This document shows, piece by piece, positions 1 through 6,079 of a stretch of DNA of 6,331 bases. The position numbers and the translations under genes were made by a program. Under the pieces are notes generated by a model. It saw only the letters and a program-made list of their open reading frames with translations, made no database searches and had not been told where the DNA came from. The number at the start of each line of letters is the position of its first letter. The stretch's first letter is position 1. The stretch is from an uncultured Synergistales bacterium (GTDB lineage Bacteria; Synergistota; Synergistia; Synergistales; Aminobacteriaceae). The stretch is from positions 1-6,331 of the forward strand of contig CALFXN010000276.1 in NCBI GenBank assembly GCA_937957815.1, read 5' to 3'.

Positions 1-1
1 A

Positions 2-169
2 TGCGTCATGGCCTGCTCCGCGGGGGCCGTCCGGCTTTCCGCGCGCGGCCCTGCGTTCGACTACGCGAAGTGCATCCGCTGCTTCTGCTGCCAGGAGATG
101 TGTCCGCACGACGCAATCGCCTTTCGCAAGGGAGCGCTCCTGTCGCTCATGAAATTCTTCCACCGCTGA
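2..169 (+). CDS. C-terminal end of a DUF362-like 4Fe-4S ferredoxin protein (partial)
   Basis: Only the last 55 codons are present; the gene enters from the left edge and stops at TGA 167-169. The fragment begins with a CxxxC pair (residues 1 and 5), followed about 19 residues later by KCIRCFCCQEMCP, a CX2CX2CX3CP 4Fe-4S cluster site (Cys 24, 27, 30 and 34 of the fragment). The first pair is probably the tail of a preceding cluster, so the protein would carry two clusters like a bacterial ferredoxin. The wording 'CIRCxCCQExCP' followed by a short basic hydrophobic tail (ALLSLMKFFHR) is typical of DUF362 proteins with a C-terminal ferredoxin domain. These are thought to be electron carriers or redox proteins, but no specific reaction is established. 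The iron-sulfur call is firm; the DUF362 call is inferred from the C-terminus alone, and another two-cluster ferredoxin protein is possible. It converges on oadB. Confidence 0.72.
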   Translation, partial: CVMACSAGAVRLSARGPAFDYAKCIRCFCCQEMCPHDAIAFRKGALLSLMKFFHR

Positions 170-200
170 AAAGAGGGACCGCGCCTACGCGCGGCCCCTC
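169..200 (-). terminator. Rho-independent terminator of the oadB-type gene
   Basis: Bases 173-200 form a strong hairpin: GAGGG (173-177) pairs with CCCTC (196-200) and CCGCGC (179-184) with GCGCGG (189-194), with one A/C mismatch and a 4-base loop. Read leftward, the stem is followed by TTTT (172-169), the usual layout of an intrinsic terminator. It lies 33 bases past the stop of the leftward oadB-type gene. On the plus strand the stem is followed by GCGTGTCCC rather than a T tract, so it would serve the ferredoxin gene poorly. A second small hairpin (TCCCG 216-220 with CGGGA 226-230) lies between it and the oadB stop. Confidence 0.75.
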
Positions 201-232
201 GCGTGTCCCTTCGGTTCCCGTCGGCCGGGAGG

Positions 233-1360
233 TCAATGCCCCCCGAGAAAGGCGAGCAACAGCCCCCCGGCAAGTACGGAGCCGATCTGCCCCGATACGT
301 TCGCTGCCACGGCGTGCATCAGCACGAAGTTGTTCATCGACGCCTTCGCGGCCATCGTCTGGATGACACGGGCCGACATCGGGAACGCCGATATCCCCGC
401 GGCGCCGATCATCGGATTGACCTTCACCCGCAGGAAAAGATTCAGGAACTTTGCGGAGAGGACGCCGACGGCCGTATCGAGCACGAACGCGACAAGCCCC
501 ATTCCGAGGATCATCAGCGTCGACGGCTGCAGGAACTTTTCCCCGTTGAGAGTCACCGAGATCGCGAGTCCGAGGAGAATCGTGACGATATTCGCGAGTT
601 CGTTCTGCGCCCCCTTCGCGAGCCGGTCGACGACGCCGCTCTCGCGCATCAGGTTGCCGAACATCAGGAAGCCTATGAGTGCGACTGACGCCGGCGCGAC
701 GAAACCCGCCGCCAGCGTGACGACGATCGGGAAGAGGATTTTGACGCGTCGGGAGACGTGACGCTCCGTATACTCCATCCGGACCGCGCGCTCCTTCTGC
801 GTGGTCAGCATCCGGATCACCGGAGGCTGGATCAGCGGCACGAGCGCCATATAGGAATACGCGGCGACCGAGATCGGTCCGAGAAGATGAGGGGCGAAGC
901 GTGCCGAGACGTAGATGGACGTCGGACCATCGGCGGCCCCGATGATCCCGATGGACGCCGCCTCCTTGACGTCGAAACCGAGAACGAGCGCAAGCCCCAT
1001 CGTCAGGAAGATTCCCGCCTGCGCCGTCAGGCCGAACAGAAACGCGACCGGATACTGGAAGAGGGGCGTAAAGTCGATCATCGCGCCGACCGCGATGAAG
1101 ATGAGCAACGGAAAGAGTTCCGTCGCGATTCCGGCCTGGAAGAGAAAGCTCAGGGCCCCTTCCTGAACGACGCCGTTCACGGTGTGCGTCAGCGCGGCCG
1201 TGAACGGAACGTTCACGAGCAGCGCCCCGAACCCCATCGGGAGGAGCAACGCGGGTTCGTATTCCTTCTCGATCGCGAGCCAGATAAGTCCGAGCCCTAC
1301 AAGGATCATGACCGCCTGCTTCGCGGTCAACGCCGCGAATGTCTGAATCAGGATATCCAT
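233..1360 (-). CDS. oadB: Na+-translocating decarboxylase beta subunit (OadB/MmdB/GcdB family)
   Basis: This 375-residue, very hydrophobic protein is the membrane ion channel subunit of biotin-dependent sodium-pump decarboxylases. These remove CO2 from the carboxybiotin carrier and move Na+ out of the cell. Family hallmarks are GIIGAADGPTSIY (138-150), whose Asp144 corresponds to the essential Asp203 of Klebsiella OadB, AAYSYMALVPLIQPP (166-180), NPMIGAAGISAFPMSARV (315-332) and ANVSGQIGS (353-361). Length is normal for the shorter family members. I chose ATG 1358-1360 because AGGGAG (1367-1372) sits 6 bases upstream; an in-frame ATG 14 codons earlier lacks such a site. The alpha, gamma and biotin-carrier subunits are not adjacent, so the substrate (oxaloacetate, methylmalonyl-CoA, glutaconyl-CoA or malonate) cannot be told, and the symbol denotes family only. 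A terminator separates it from the gene upstream. I found no clear promoter between 1361 and 1413. Confidence 0.95.
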   Translation of the reverse strand: MDILIQTFAALTAKQAVMILVGLGLIWLAIEKEYEPALLLPMGFGALLVNVPFTAALTHTVNGVVQEGALSFLFQAGIATELFPLLIFIAVGAMIDFTPLFQYPVAFLFGLTAQAGIFLTMGLALVLGFDVKEAASIGIIGAADGPTSIYVSARFAPHLLGPISVAAYSYMALVPLIQPPVIRMLTTQKERAVRMEYTERHVSRRVKILFPIVVTLAAGFVAPASVALIGFLMFGNLMRESGVVDRLAKGAQNELANIVTILLGLAISVTLNGEKFLQPSTLMILGMGLVAFVLDTAVGVLSAKFLNLFLRVKVNPMIGAAGISAFPMSARVIQTMAAKASMNNFVLMHAVAANVSGQIGSVLAGGLLLAFLGGH

Positions 1361-1413
1361 CAACGACTCCCTTTCTCCGGGTACCCGTCCGCGATAAAAC
1401 ATTCGGAGACGGG

Positions 1414-1449
1414 AAAAGGGCCTTCGGAGGAATCACCCCCCGAAGGCCC
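1414..1449 (-). terminator. Rho-independent terminator of the FN3 surface-protein gene
   Basis: GGGCCTTCGG (1418-1427) plus GG (1429-1430) pairs with CC (1437-1438) and CCGAAGGCCC (1440-1449), leaving one A/C mismatch and a loop of about 6 bases. Read leftward the stem is followed by TTTTCCC (1417-1411). It begins 34 bases past the TAG at 1483 and ends transcription of the FN3 gene before oadB. The T run is short, so some read-through into oadB is possible. Confidence 0.78.
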
Positions 1450-1482
1450 GCCTGATTGCCGCTTGCGCGCGCCGTTCGAGCC

Positions 1483-2322
1483 CTATTTTCTCAGAAGGAA
1501 AAGGACTGGCGCAAGGAGCGCCAGCGACCATGGGACGAAGACGGCTGCCGAACACCCTTCTGAGGCACCGCCTCGCGGGTCGTCCGATGGATCGTGAGTG
1601 ACCGTGAATTGCCATACGGGGCCGTTCGTCCGGAGTCCGTAGGAATTGATCGAGTTGACCTGCCAGTAGTACTTCGTGTTGTTCTGGAGCGACGTCGGGA
1701 CATACTGGTTGACGCTGATCGAGCCCGCCCTGCCGGACGTGACGACGGGCATGACCGACGGGCTCGTCCCGAGCCGGACCTCGTAGTACAACTTCACGGA
1801 CGTATTGCCGCCCTCGATGTTCGGATCCTTGCCCGTCCATGAGAGAACCGCGTTCTTCGCGACGTACTGCGCGTTGTCCGCCGGGGACGGCTGTGTGGCG
1901 GGATACGGTTCGTACTTGTTGTCCGGGAACGTATCTCCCGTCACGAATACCCATGTCGGCCCGTTCGCGACATTCCCGTTCCCGTCGCTCGTGATGATCT
2001 TCCAGTAATACGCCGTCAGCGGGAGCAGCTTGAGCGAAGGCGCGTACTCGAACGTCGGATTCGTCAGATCCGCCGAGGCGGTGTATATGCTCCCGAGGTA
2101 CGTCGGCGAGGTCTGATTCGTGCCGAGATAGATCGAATACGTGATGACATCGCCGCTGACGGAATCCGACCCCGTCCACTTGAGCGTCGTGTTGCAGACG
2201 ACCTCGGCGGCTTCGTTCGCGGGCGCAGGACTGCTCGCCGGCCGGACCGCCCCCCAGGAAATCGCCGCCGACGCGGCCATAAGCGCGCAACTCAGGATAA
2301 AAATGAACAGGTTCCTTTTCAT
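1483..2322 (-). CDS. Secreted protein with two fibronectin-III-like domains and a Synergist-type C-terminal sorting signal
   Basis: The 279-residue product starts with a signal peptide (MKRN, then a hydrophobic core to about residue 24, ending near SWGA). Two beta-sandwich, fibronectin type III-like units follow. Unit 1 spans about 34-129 (LKWTGSD, YSIYLGTN, YYWKIITSDGNG, GPTWVFVT); unit 2 about 140-242 (LSWTGKDPN, YYEVRLGTS, KYYWQVNSIN, GPVWQFTV). The shared W-TG-D, YLGT and YYW patterns show they are related to each other. The C-terminus is GGASEGCSAA (251-260), a hydrophobic stretch (261-277) and a final Arg-Lys. This resembles the Synergist-CTERM type of sorting signal, in which a Ser/Gly-Cys motif precedes a membrane helix and a basic tail. 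The protein is thus probably exported and held at the envelope, perhaps for binding or adhesion; no catalytic motif is visible. ATG 2320-2322 is supported by AAGGAGG (2328-2334) with a 5-base spacer. A promoter lies just upstream and a terminator follows. Confidence 0.88.
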   Translation of the reverse strand: MKRNLFIFILSCALMAASAAISWGAVRPASSPAPANEAAEVVCNTTLKWTGSDSVSGDVITYSIYLGTNQTSPTYLGSIYTASADLTNPTFEYAPSLKLLPLTAYYWKIITSDGNGNVANGPTWVFVTGDTFPDNKYEPYPATQPSPADNAQYVAKNAVLSWTGKDPNIEGGNTSVKLYYEVRLGTSPSVMPVVTSGRAGSISVNQYVPTSLQNNTKYYWQVNSINSYGLRTNGPVWQFTVTHDPSDDPRGGASEGCSAAVFVPWSLALLAPVLFLLRK

Positions 2323-2379
2323 GCCTGCCTCCTTCGACCATCCGTCCGTACAGAAAATACGGCGATTTCTCGTGTCAGA

Positions 2380-2385
2380 ATTGTA
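2380..2385 (-). promoter_or_regulatory. Probable sigma-70 -10 box of the FN3 gene
   Basis: Read leftward, TACAAT matches the -10 consensus at five of six positions. Its start point would be near 2372, giving a leader of about 50 bases that contains a 5-bp inverted repeat (CCGTA 2346-2350, TACGG 2358-2362) and the strong AAGGAGG site. The -35 region is poor (about 3 of 6 at 17-18 bp). It lies in the 95-base gap after the hydrolase gene, which shows no terminator, so the FN3 gene could also receive read-through. Confidence 0.45.
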
Positions 2386-2417
2386 CCCCAACCGGAACGC
2401 TCACGCCAGATGATTCT

Positions 2418-3479
2418 TCAACGACCTTTCCGTGGTTCCCCGGTACCGCGCACATACCCGAGAAACCCGAGGATGCTGTTTCTCAGGAAAAACTCTTCCT
2501 TGACCTTGTTTCCGGCATCGAAGAACGAAAACGCCGCTAGCAGCGGATCTTCGCTTCGCAGTCGAAGAGCGATGCGTTCCACGAGTTCGCGGTCTCCGGT
2601 CGCATCCCGCGGCCGGATGAAACATTCTTCCGTCACGACGGCCCTCCAGCGTTCGAGCTGTTTCGAAAGGCGCGTGAGATCCTTCGCGGCATCCTCGGTC
2701 CAGCCGTAATGACTGTAGCAGAGAAGCGCGTACTCCCGCTCCCGCAGACGTCCGAGGGATCCGGCGTAGATTTCGTACTCGAAACGCGGCGGCGTTCCCG
2801 GGGACTGGTATCGGAAGTCCGCTGGAATGACGCCGTCCGGGAATCGCGCCACGTTTTCCCTCGGAATCCAGAGGTCGGCGACAAATCGGGTCAGCGCCAC
2901 GCCCGCCGCCTCTCCCGGAAAGAGGACGCTTCCCGCGGACGTCGTAAAGACGAACGCGTCGTGGTGCGACGCGTGTCCGGGAGTCGCGACGATCTCGATT
3001 TCCCGGAGCGGAGCGGAATCGACGAACGACCCCGGATCGACGTACCCCGGCTCTCCGAACGCGTCGATCACCGTCGCTCCGAGCGTCGCGACGCTCGCCT
3101 CGTAGAGTTTTTCCGGACGGACGAGATGCTGCCGTCCTTTTTCCGGCGCGTAGACGCCGCACCGGGGAAACTCCTTCAGGAAAGCGGCCGTTCCTCCGGA
3201 ATGATCGAGATGGACGTGCGTCGCGAGCATGGTGTCGACGGACCGGACATCAAGCGCCCGAAGCGTCCTGACAAGCCCCGGGACGGTCGATGTCGGTCCG
3301 ACATCGACGAGTCCGGTCCACCCCGTTCTTCCGTCGCGCAGGAGCCATGCCGTGATCTGGTGCTCCATTCCCGGCAGCGGAATGGGAAGATCGATCATGA
3401 AGATGTCCGTCTCGGGTGAGACGGCGATACGACAGGAGGGAAATGTTCCCCGTTCAGGAGGGATTCGCTCTGTTTTCAC
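2418..3479 (-). CDS. Metallo-beta-lactamase-fold hydrolase
   Basis: A 353-residue soluble protein with the metallo-beta-lactamase fold: a start strand and LVDVGPTST (57-65), then the metal motif THVHLDHSGG (87-96; His88, His90, Asp92, His93), TPGHASHHDA (166-175; His169), LFPGEAAGV (186-194) and YSHYGW (255-260; His257). These make a two-metal hydrolase site. The bridging Asp expected near 190 is Glu here. The PGTPPRFEYE segment (227-236) and 'SHYG' resemble a widespread group of unnamed MBL hydrolases, so no substrate can be given. About 95 residues follow the last metal ligand (259-353), a helical tail seen in this group. I chose GTG 3477-3479 because AAAGGAG (3489-3495) lies 9 bases upstream. 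An in-frame ATG at 3546-3548 has no ribosome site and overlaps the predicted promoter; longer versions would run into the divergent gene. It may be monocistronic. Confidence 0.9.
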   Translation of the reverse strand: MKTERIPPERGTFPSCRIAVSPETDIFMIDLPIPLPGMEHQITAWLLRDGRTGWTGLVDVGPTSTVPGLVRTLRALDVRSVDTMLATHVHLDHSGGTAAFLKEFPRCGVYAPEKGRQHLVRPEKLYEASVATLGATVIDAFGEPGYVDPGSFVDSAPLREIEIVATPGHASHHDAFVFTTSAGSVLFPGEAAGVALTRFVADLWIPRENVARFPDGVIPADFRYQSPGTPPRFEYEIYAGSLGRLREREYALLCYSHYGWTEDAAKDLTRLSKQLERWRAVVTEECFIRPRDATGDRELVERIALRLRSEDPLLAAFSFFDAGNKVKEEFFLRNSILGFLGYVRGTGEPRKGR

Positions 3480-3629
3480 CGACGTGTTCTCCTTTCGGGC
3501 GGACACTGTCTTCCTGAACGAACTCGGTCCGCTCGCTGCATTATACATACCGGCGCGTCCGGGGTGTGCTTTCGTCCCCGTTTGGTGTAAAGTATCGGCG
3601 TGTATGCACGAAACGCATGGAGGAAAGCC
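3480..3629. promoter_or_regulatory. Divergent control region between the MBL and RMD1-like genes
   Basis: This 150-base gap must hold both promoters. The leftward side has TATAAT (3540-3545). The rightward side has only a weak candidate, GTGTAAAGT around 3586-3594 (TAAAGT, 4 of 6). Between them lies a GC-rich inverted repeat, CGGGG (3560-3564) and CCCCG (3576-3580), with an 11-base spacer, which could be an operator or chance. The gap contains no gene that I can support. Confidence 0.35.
3540..3545 (-). promoter_or_regulatory. Perfect TATAAT -10 box, probable promoter of the MBL hydrolase gene
   Basis: Read leftward the sequence is TATAAT, a perfect -10 box in an otherwise GC-rich region, preceded directly by ATG. 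Transcription would start near 3533, giving a leader of roughly 54 bases to the GTG start. No good -35 hexamer is found 16-18 bp upstream, so an activator may be needed, or the match is by chance. Confidence 0.5.
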
Positions 3630-4712
3630 ATGAATATACGATCCGGAGAGATCGTCCACATGAAAATGTACGACATCGCCGACGAAATCCGTCTCGGGAC
3701 GCTGCCGCCCGATGTCTTCGCCGGACGACTGCCCGTCAGACAGTCGCTCGTCCGCGTCGAGACGAAATCGATCGAACTCGTCAACCCGCCGGTGGCCGTC
3801 GACCTCGGTCCGCGGGCATGGGCGGCGTCGTCCGGAAGGGTCGTCTTCGACCTCGCCGCGCACTTCTTCGATCTTGGCGTCGTGTCCCTGATCATGCGGA
3901 TCCCCGTCCGCAACCTCGAACTCGGGGCATTCATCGAGACGGCCCTGTCACTCGATCCGGACCCCGAAATCGACCGGCATCTCGACTGGGAGATCGAGCA
4001 GATCTCCCACGGAATCGAAAGCTGCCTTTCGAGGCGCCACGGCTACGCGAACTTCCAGGAGGAGTACACCTTCTATATTCTGAAGGATACCGACGAACCC
4101 ATCACCTTCGACACGTTCCGCAACTATCCGAAACTCCTCGGAATGCTTCTCGGCGAACGCGCTCCGGTCAGCGCGCAGCAGATCGGGATGATCGCCGATA
4201 ACGCGTTCTCGTTTTCCGACGACGAGCTCGTCCTTCTGAACTACGACAACGCGCTCATCGTCGACCGCAAGGAGGCGAACGACATCCTTCTGCTCCTCGA
4301 ATACGCGGTCGTCCAGGTGCTCGAAGCCCGCTACTACGACGAGACCCTGACTGAAAAACTCAAGGGGCTCTACGGCGATATGGATACACCCGTCCCGCTT
4401 CTCACGGCGCTCTTCTCGAACCGGTGGAGCAACCTCGCCCGGCGCGGCATGAAACTCGTCCTCGAGACGCGCCTGATGACGGACCACCTCACGACGTCGG
4501 TCCGCGTCACGGAAGACGTCTACTACGCGCAAATCTACGTCCGTGCCCTCAGGATCTTCCGGACGCAGACATGGCTCACAAAAATAGACGAAAAACTCGC
4601 ATCGATGAAGGACGCCTACGAACTCATGGAAAACGAGATCGGCTCCAAGCGGTCCACGGTCCTCGAATGGATCGTCATCATCCTCATCGCGCTCGAACTC
4701 GTCCGCCTGTAG
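3630..4712 (+). CDS. RMD1/DUF155-like protein with a C-terminal membrane anchor
   Basis: A 360-residue protein. An N-terminal mixed region includes RVVFDLAAHFFDLGVVSLIMRIPV (70-93), shaped like the 'F-fG-vV' core of DUF155. A long helical part follows: NYDNALIVDRKEANDILLLL (204-223), EYAVVQVLEARYYDETL (224-240), then helices to about 339. The last segment, TVLEWIVIILIALELVRL (343-360), is a hydrophobic helix that ends the protein. The pattern of a helical bundle, a polar helix with 'KIDEKLASMKDAYELMENEI' and a final LE-IIIL-E-type helix is that of the RMD1/DUF155 family, known from yeast mitochondrial proteins and from many bacteria. Its biochemical role is not settled, and no catalytic site is visible. 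The match is by recognition of pattern, so a related uncharacterised family is possible. ATG 3630 has GGAGG (3619-3623) 6 bases upstream; an in-frame ATG at 3600 lacks one. It is predicted to be anchored with its bulk in the cytoplasm. Confidence 0.8.
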   Translation: MNIRSGEIVHMKMYDIADEIRLGTLPPDVFAGRLPVRQSLVRVETKSIELVNPPVAVDLGPRAWAASSGRVVFDLAAHFFDLGVVSLIMRIPVRNLELGAFIETALSLDPDPEIDRHLDWEIEQISHGIESCLSRRHGYANFQEEYTFYILKDTDEPITFDTFRNYPKLLGMLLGERAPVSAQQIGMIADNAFSFSDDELVLLNYDNALIVDRKEANDILLLLEYAVVQVLEARYYDETLTEKLKGLYGDMDTPVPLLTALFSNRWSNLARRGMKLVLETRLMTDHLTTSVRVTEDVYYAQIYVRALRIFRTQTWLTKIDEKLASMKDAYELMENEIGSKRSTVLEWIVIILIALELVRL

Positions 4713-4718
4713 GTAGGG

Positions 4719-5966
4719 TTAGTCCGCATACAGCACAATCTCCATGCTGCGGATGACCCCACGGCCGTCCAGACGGAAAAAAAGTTCGTAGTCGCACCCG
4801 GCGCCCGTGTAGATCATCACGTTGTCCTCCATGCGCTGCGGCTCTCCGAGTTCCGCGCGGACCGAGCCGGAGTGCATTCCGACCCTGATCGAGCCGCCCA
4901 GGGGGTATTCGGCCGACGTTATGTCGAGATAGGCGAGGATCTCCCTGTCGGGCCACCTGAAGAAATCCGCCTGCAGTCCCCTGTAGGCCAGCGACGCAAC
5001 GATCGGGGCGAACTCTCCGGTTCCGGATTCTCCGGTCCTTTTCGTCCGGCTCGAGGACGGCGGGCCGAGGCGGGCCGTGAGGTCAGACTCTCCGGGGCCG
5101 TAGTACCGCAGCGTCTCCTTCAGGAACGCGTCGATTCGGGTGGGGCCGGATCCTTCGCCGAAAATCGGCGATTCCCGGCGAAGCCGTTCGGGAACGGGAG
5201 TTCCGTTCGCTTCGTGAAGCAGGAGCGCGGATTCGTAGCGGCGCTCCGGATCGAACGGGATTCGTTTTATGGATCCGTCCGCCGCCACCTCGAACACGAA
5301 TCCCCGCATCGGACTGGGATTCGGAACCGCCGGTTCGTAGAGAAACCCGACGATTCTGCGTCCGTCCGGCATCGAGACGACGATCCACCCGTAGCTGCTC
5401 CGGGCGCCTTCCGCCTGCAGACGTTCATTGACGACATCCTGAACGGTCTTCCCCCGGCCGAAAGCCTCCGATCGCTGAACGCGCAACGCGAGGAGACGTT
5501 CCTCCGGCAACGGAATCCGGGCGGCGGCGAAAGCGGCGTCGATCGCATCGGCGTATGCCCCTCCGTGCGATCGTTTGACCTCGTGAATCGCCCTTCTCCC
5601 CGGGACCAGTTCGAAAAACCATCCCCTGAGCAGCGCCCTCGCGTCGAGAAAGAGAAAATAGACCAGGTAACTCCCGTTCTCCATGAGGTCGGCTCCCCAC
5701 CCGACGGACAGAATCGCCCCCGTCGAGGTGAGCGTCGAGCGGACGAACTCCTCGTTCGTCATTCCGGGCCTGAGGTTGCTCGACTCCCGGACGATCCGAA
5801 TCGCCCTTTCCGGGTTCAGGAGTGGATCGACGCCGAAGAGAATGAACGCCAGAACGACGCAGAGGACGCACGCCCCGACGAACAGCAGGATGTCCTTCCG
5901 CAGGAACGTCTTCCGCAGTTTTTCCGCATACTCGCCGGCTCCCACGGCGTTTCCTCCCTTTGCCAT
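4719..5966 (-). CDS. Single-pass membrane protein of unknown function with an internal duplication and a BamE/SmpA-like tail
   Basis: I do not recognise this 415-residue protein as a named family. A short polar N-terminus with basic residues (KLRKTFLRKD, 16-25) precedes one membrane helix (about 26-46), so the rest should lie outside the cytoplasm. Residues about 66-130 and 170-236 look like two copies of one beta-rich unit: both open with G-[MK]-T and a short helix, have a -GW- and a strand ending in [VG]F-[LF], and finish with RG[WF]-FE[LV] then a charged [IV]-[EK]-[VI]. A third unit at about 361-412 (GMHSGSVRAELGEPQRM, then YELFFRLDGRGVIRSMEIV) resembles the SmpA/OmlA (BamE) pattern 'GMxxxxVxxxLGxP'. 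A low-complexity Ser/Gly/Thr/Arg stretch (298-319) links them. ATG 5964-5966 is backed by AGGGAG (5975-5980), 8 bases upstream; longer starts would cross the divergent promoter. It ends 6 bases from the convergent gene. Confidence 0.85.
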   Translation of the reverse strand: MAKGGNAVGAGEYAEKLRKTFLRKDILLFVGACVLCVVLAFILFGVDPLLNPERAIRIVRESSNLRPGMTNEEFVRSTLTSTGAILSVGWGADLMENGSYLVYFLFLDARALLRGWFFELVPGRRAIHEVKRSHGGAYADAIDAAFAAARIPLPEERLLALRVQRSEAFGRGKTVQDVVNERLQAEGARSSYGWIVVSMPDGRRIVGFLYEPAVPNPSPMRGFVFEVAADGSIKRIPFDPERRYESALLLHEANGTPVPERLRRESPIFGEGSGPTRIDAFLKETLRYYGPGESDLTARLGPPSSSRTKRTGESGTGEFAPIVASLAYRGLQADFFRWPDREILAYLDITSAEYPLGGSIRVGMHSGSVRAELGEPQRMEDNVMIYTGAGCDYELFFRLDGRGVIRSMEIVLYAD

Positions 5967-5987
5967 CGTCTCCGCTCCCTGATATGT

Positions 5988-5996
5988 ATTATCGCA
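5988..5996 (-). promoter_or_regulatory. Extended -10 promoter of the leftward membrane-protein gene
   Basis: Read leftward the bases are TGCGATAAT, an extended -10 element (TGn plus GATAAT, 5 of 6). Extended -10 promoters can work without a good -35, and none is seen here. The start point would be near 5981, so the leader would be only about 15 bases, with the AGGGAG site at its very 5' end. Confidence 0.5.
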
Positions 5997-6002
5997 CGCT
6001 CC

Positions 6003-6031
6003 ATGTCTCTTTTCGGATGTGCGGGTATAAT
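6003..6031 (+). promoter_or_regulatory. Promoter of the exonuclease gene
   Basis: A perfect TATAAT -10 box (6026-6031) is preceded at 17 bp by ATGTCT (6003-6008), a weak -35 with 3 of 6 matches. Transcription would begin near 6038, giving a leader of about 41 bases. The -35 region overlaps the area used by the opposing extended -10 promoter (5988-5996), so the two polymerases may compete. Confidence 0.55.
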
Positions 6032-6034
6032 TCC

Positions 6035-6079
6035 TGGAGACGAAACGAGGGAAATCCACACCGAAGGAAGGGGTCTCCA
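6035..6079 (+). repeat. 7-bp inverted repeat in the exonuclease leader, abutting the start codon
   Basis: TGGAGAC (6035-6041) is the reverse complement of GTCTCCA (6073-6079), with 31 bases between. The right arm follows the ribosome site and includes the A of the putative ATC start. If it folded in the mRNA it would cover the start codon and part of the ribosome site. The predicted start near 6038 would cut into the left arm, and a 7-bp repeat can occur by chance, so a regulatory role is only a possibility. Confidence 0.35.

Noticed and set aside
1..366. A 121-codon rightward frame starting at base 1
   Set aside because: Its product is Arg/Pro-rich without motifs, while the next frame reads a clear 4Fe-4S ferredoxin C-terminus ending at 169.
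1378..1387. A perfect 10-base palindrome CGGGTACCCG before oadB
   Set aside because: Palindromes of this size are common by chance in GC-rich DNA and it lies outside any recognised promoter; no operator role can be supported.
147..1436. A 429-codon leftward frame overlapping oadB
   Set aside because: Its translation is Arg/Gly/Asp-rich shadow sequence; oadB in the other frame carries all family motifs.
758..1597. A 279-codon rightward frame over oadB and the intergenic terminator
   Set aside because: Arg/Asp/Glu-rich antisense frame that crosses a terminator and has no recognised motif.
1433..2341. A second 302-codon leftward frame over the FN3 gene
   Set aside because: It lacks the signal peptide and FN3 patterns seen in the true frame and runs through the terminator at 1414-1449.
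3480..3863. An N-terminal extension of the MBL protein up to 3863
   Set aside because: It would overlap the start of the divergent RMD1-like gene and cover the TATAAT box, and has no ribosome site; the GTG at 3479 does.
4707..4733. A 5-bp inverted repeat (CTGTA/TACAG) between the convergent genes, as a terminator
   Set aside because: The stem is weak, partly A/T, has a 17-base loop and is not followed by a T tract on either strand.
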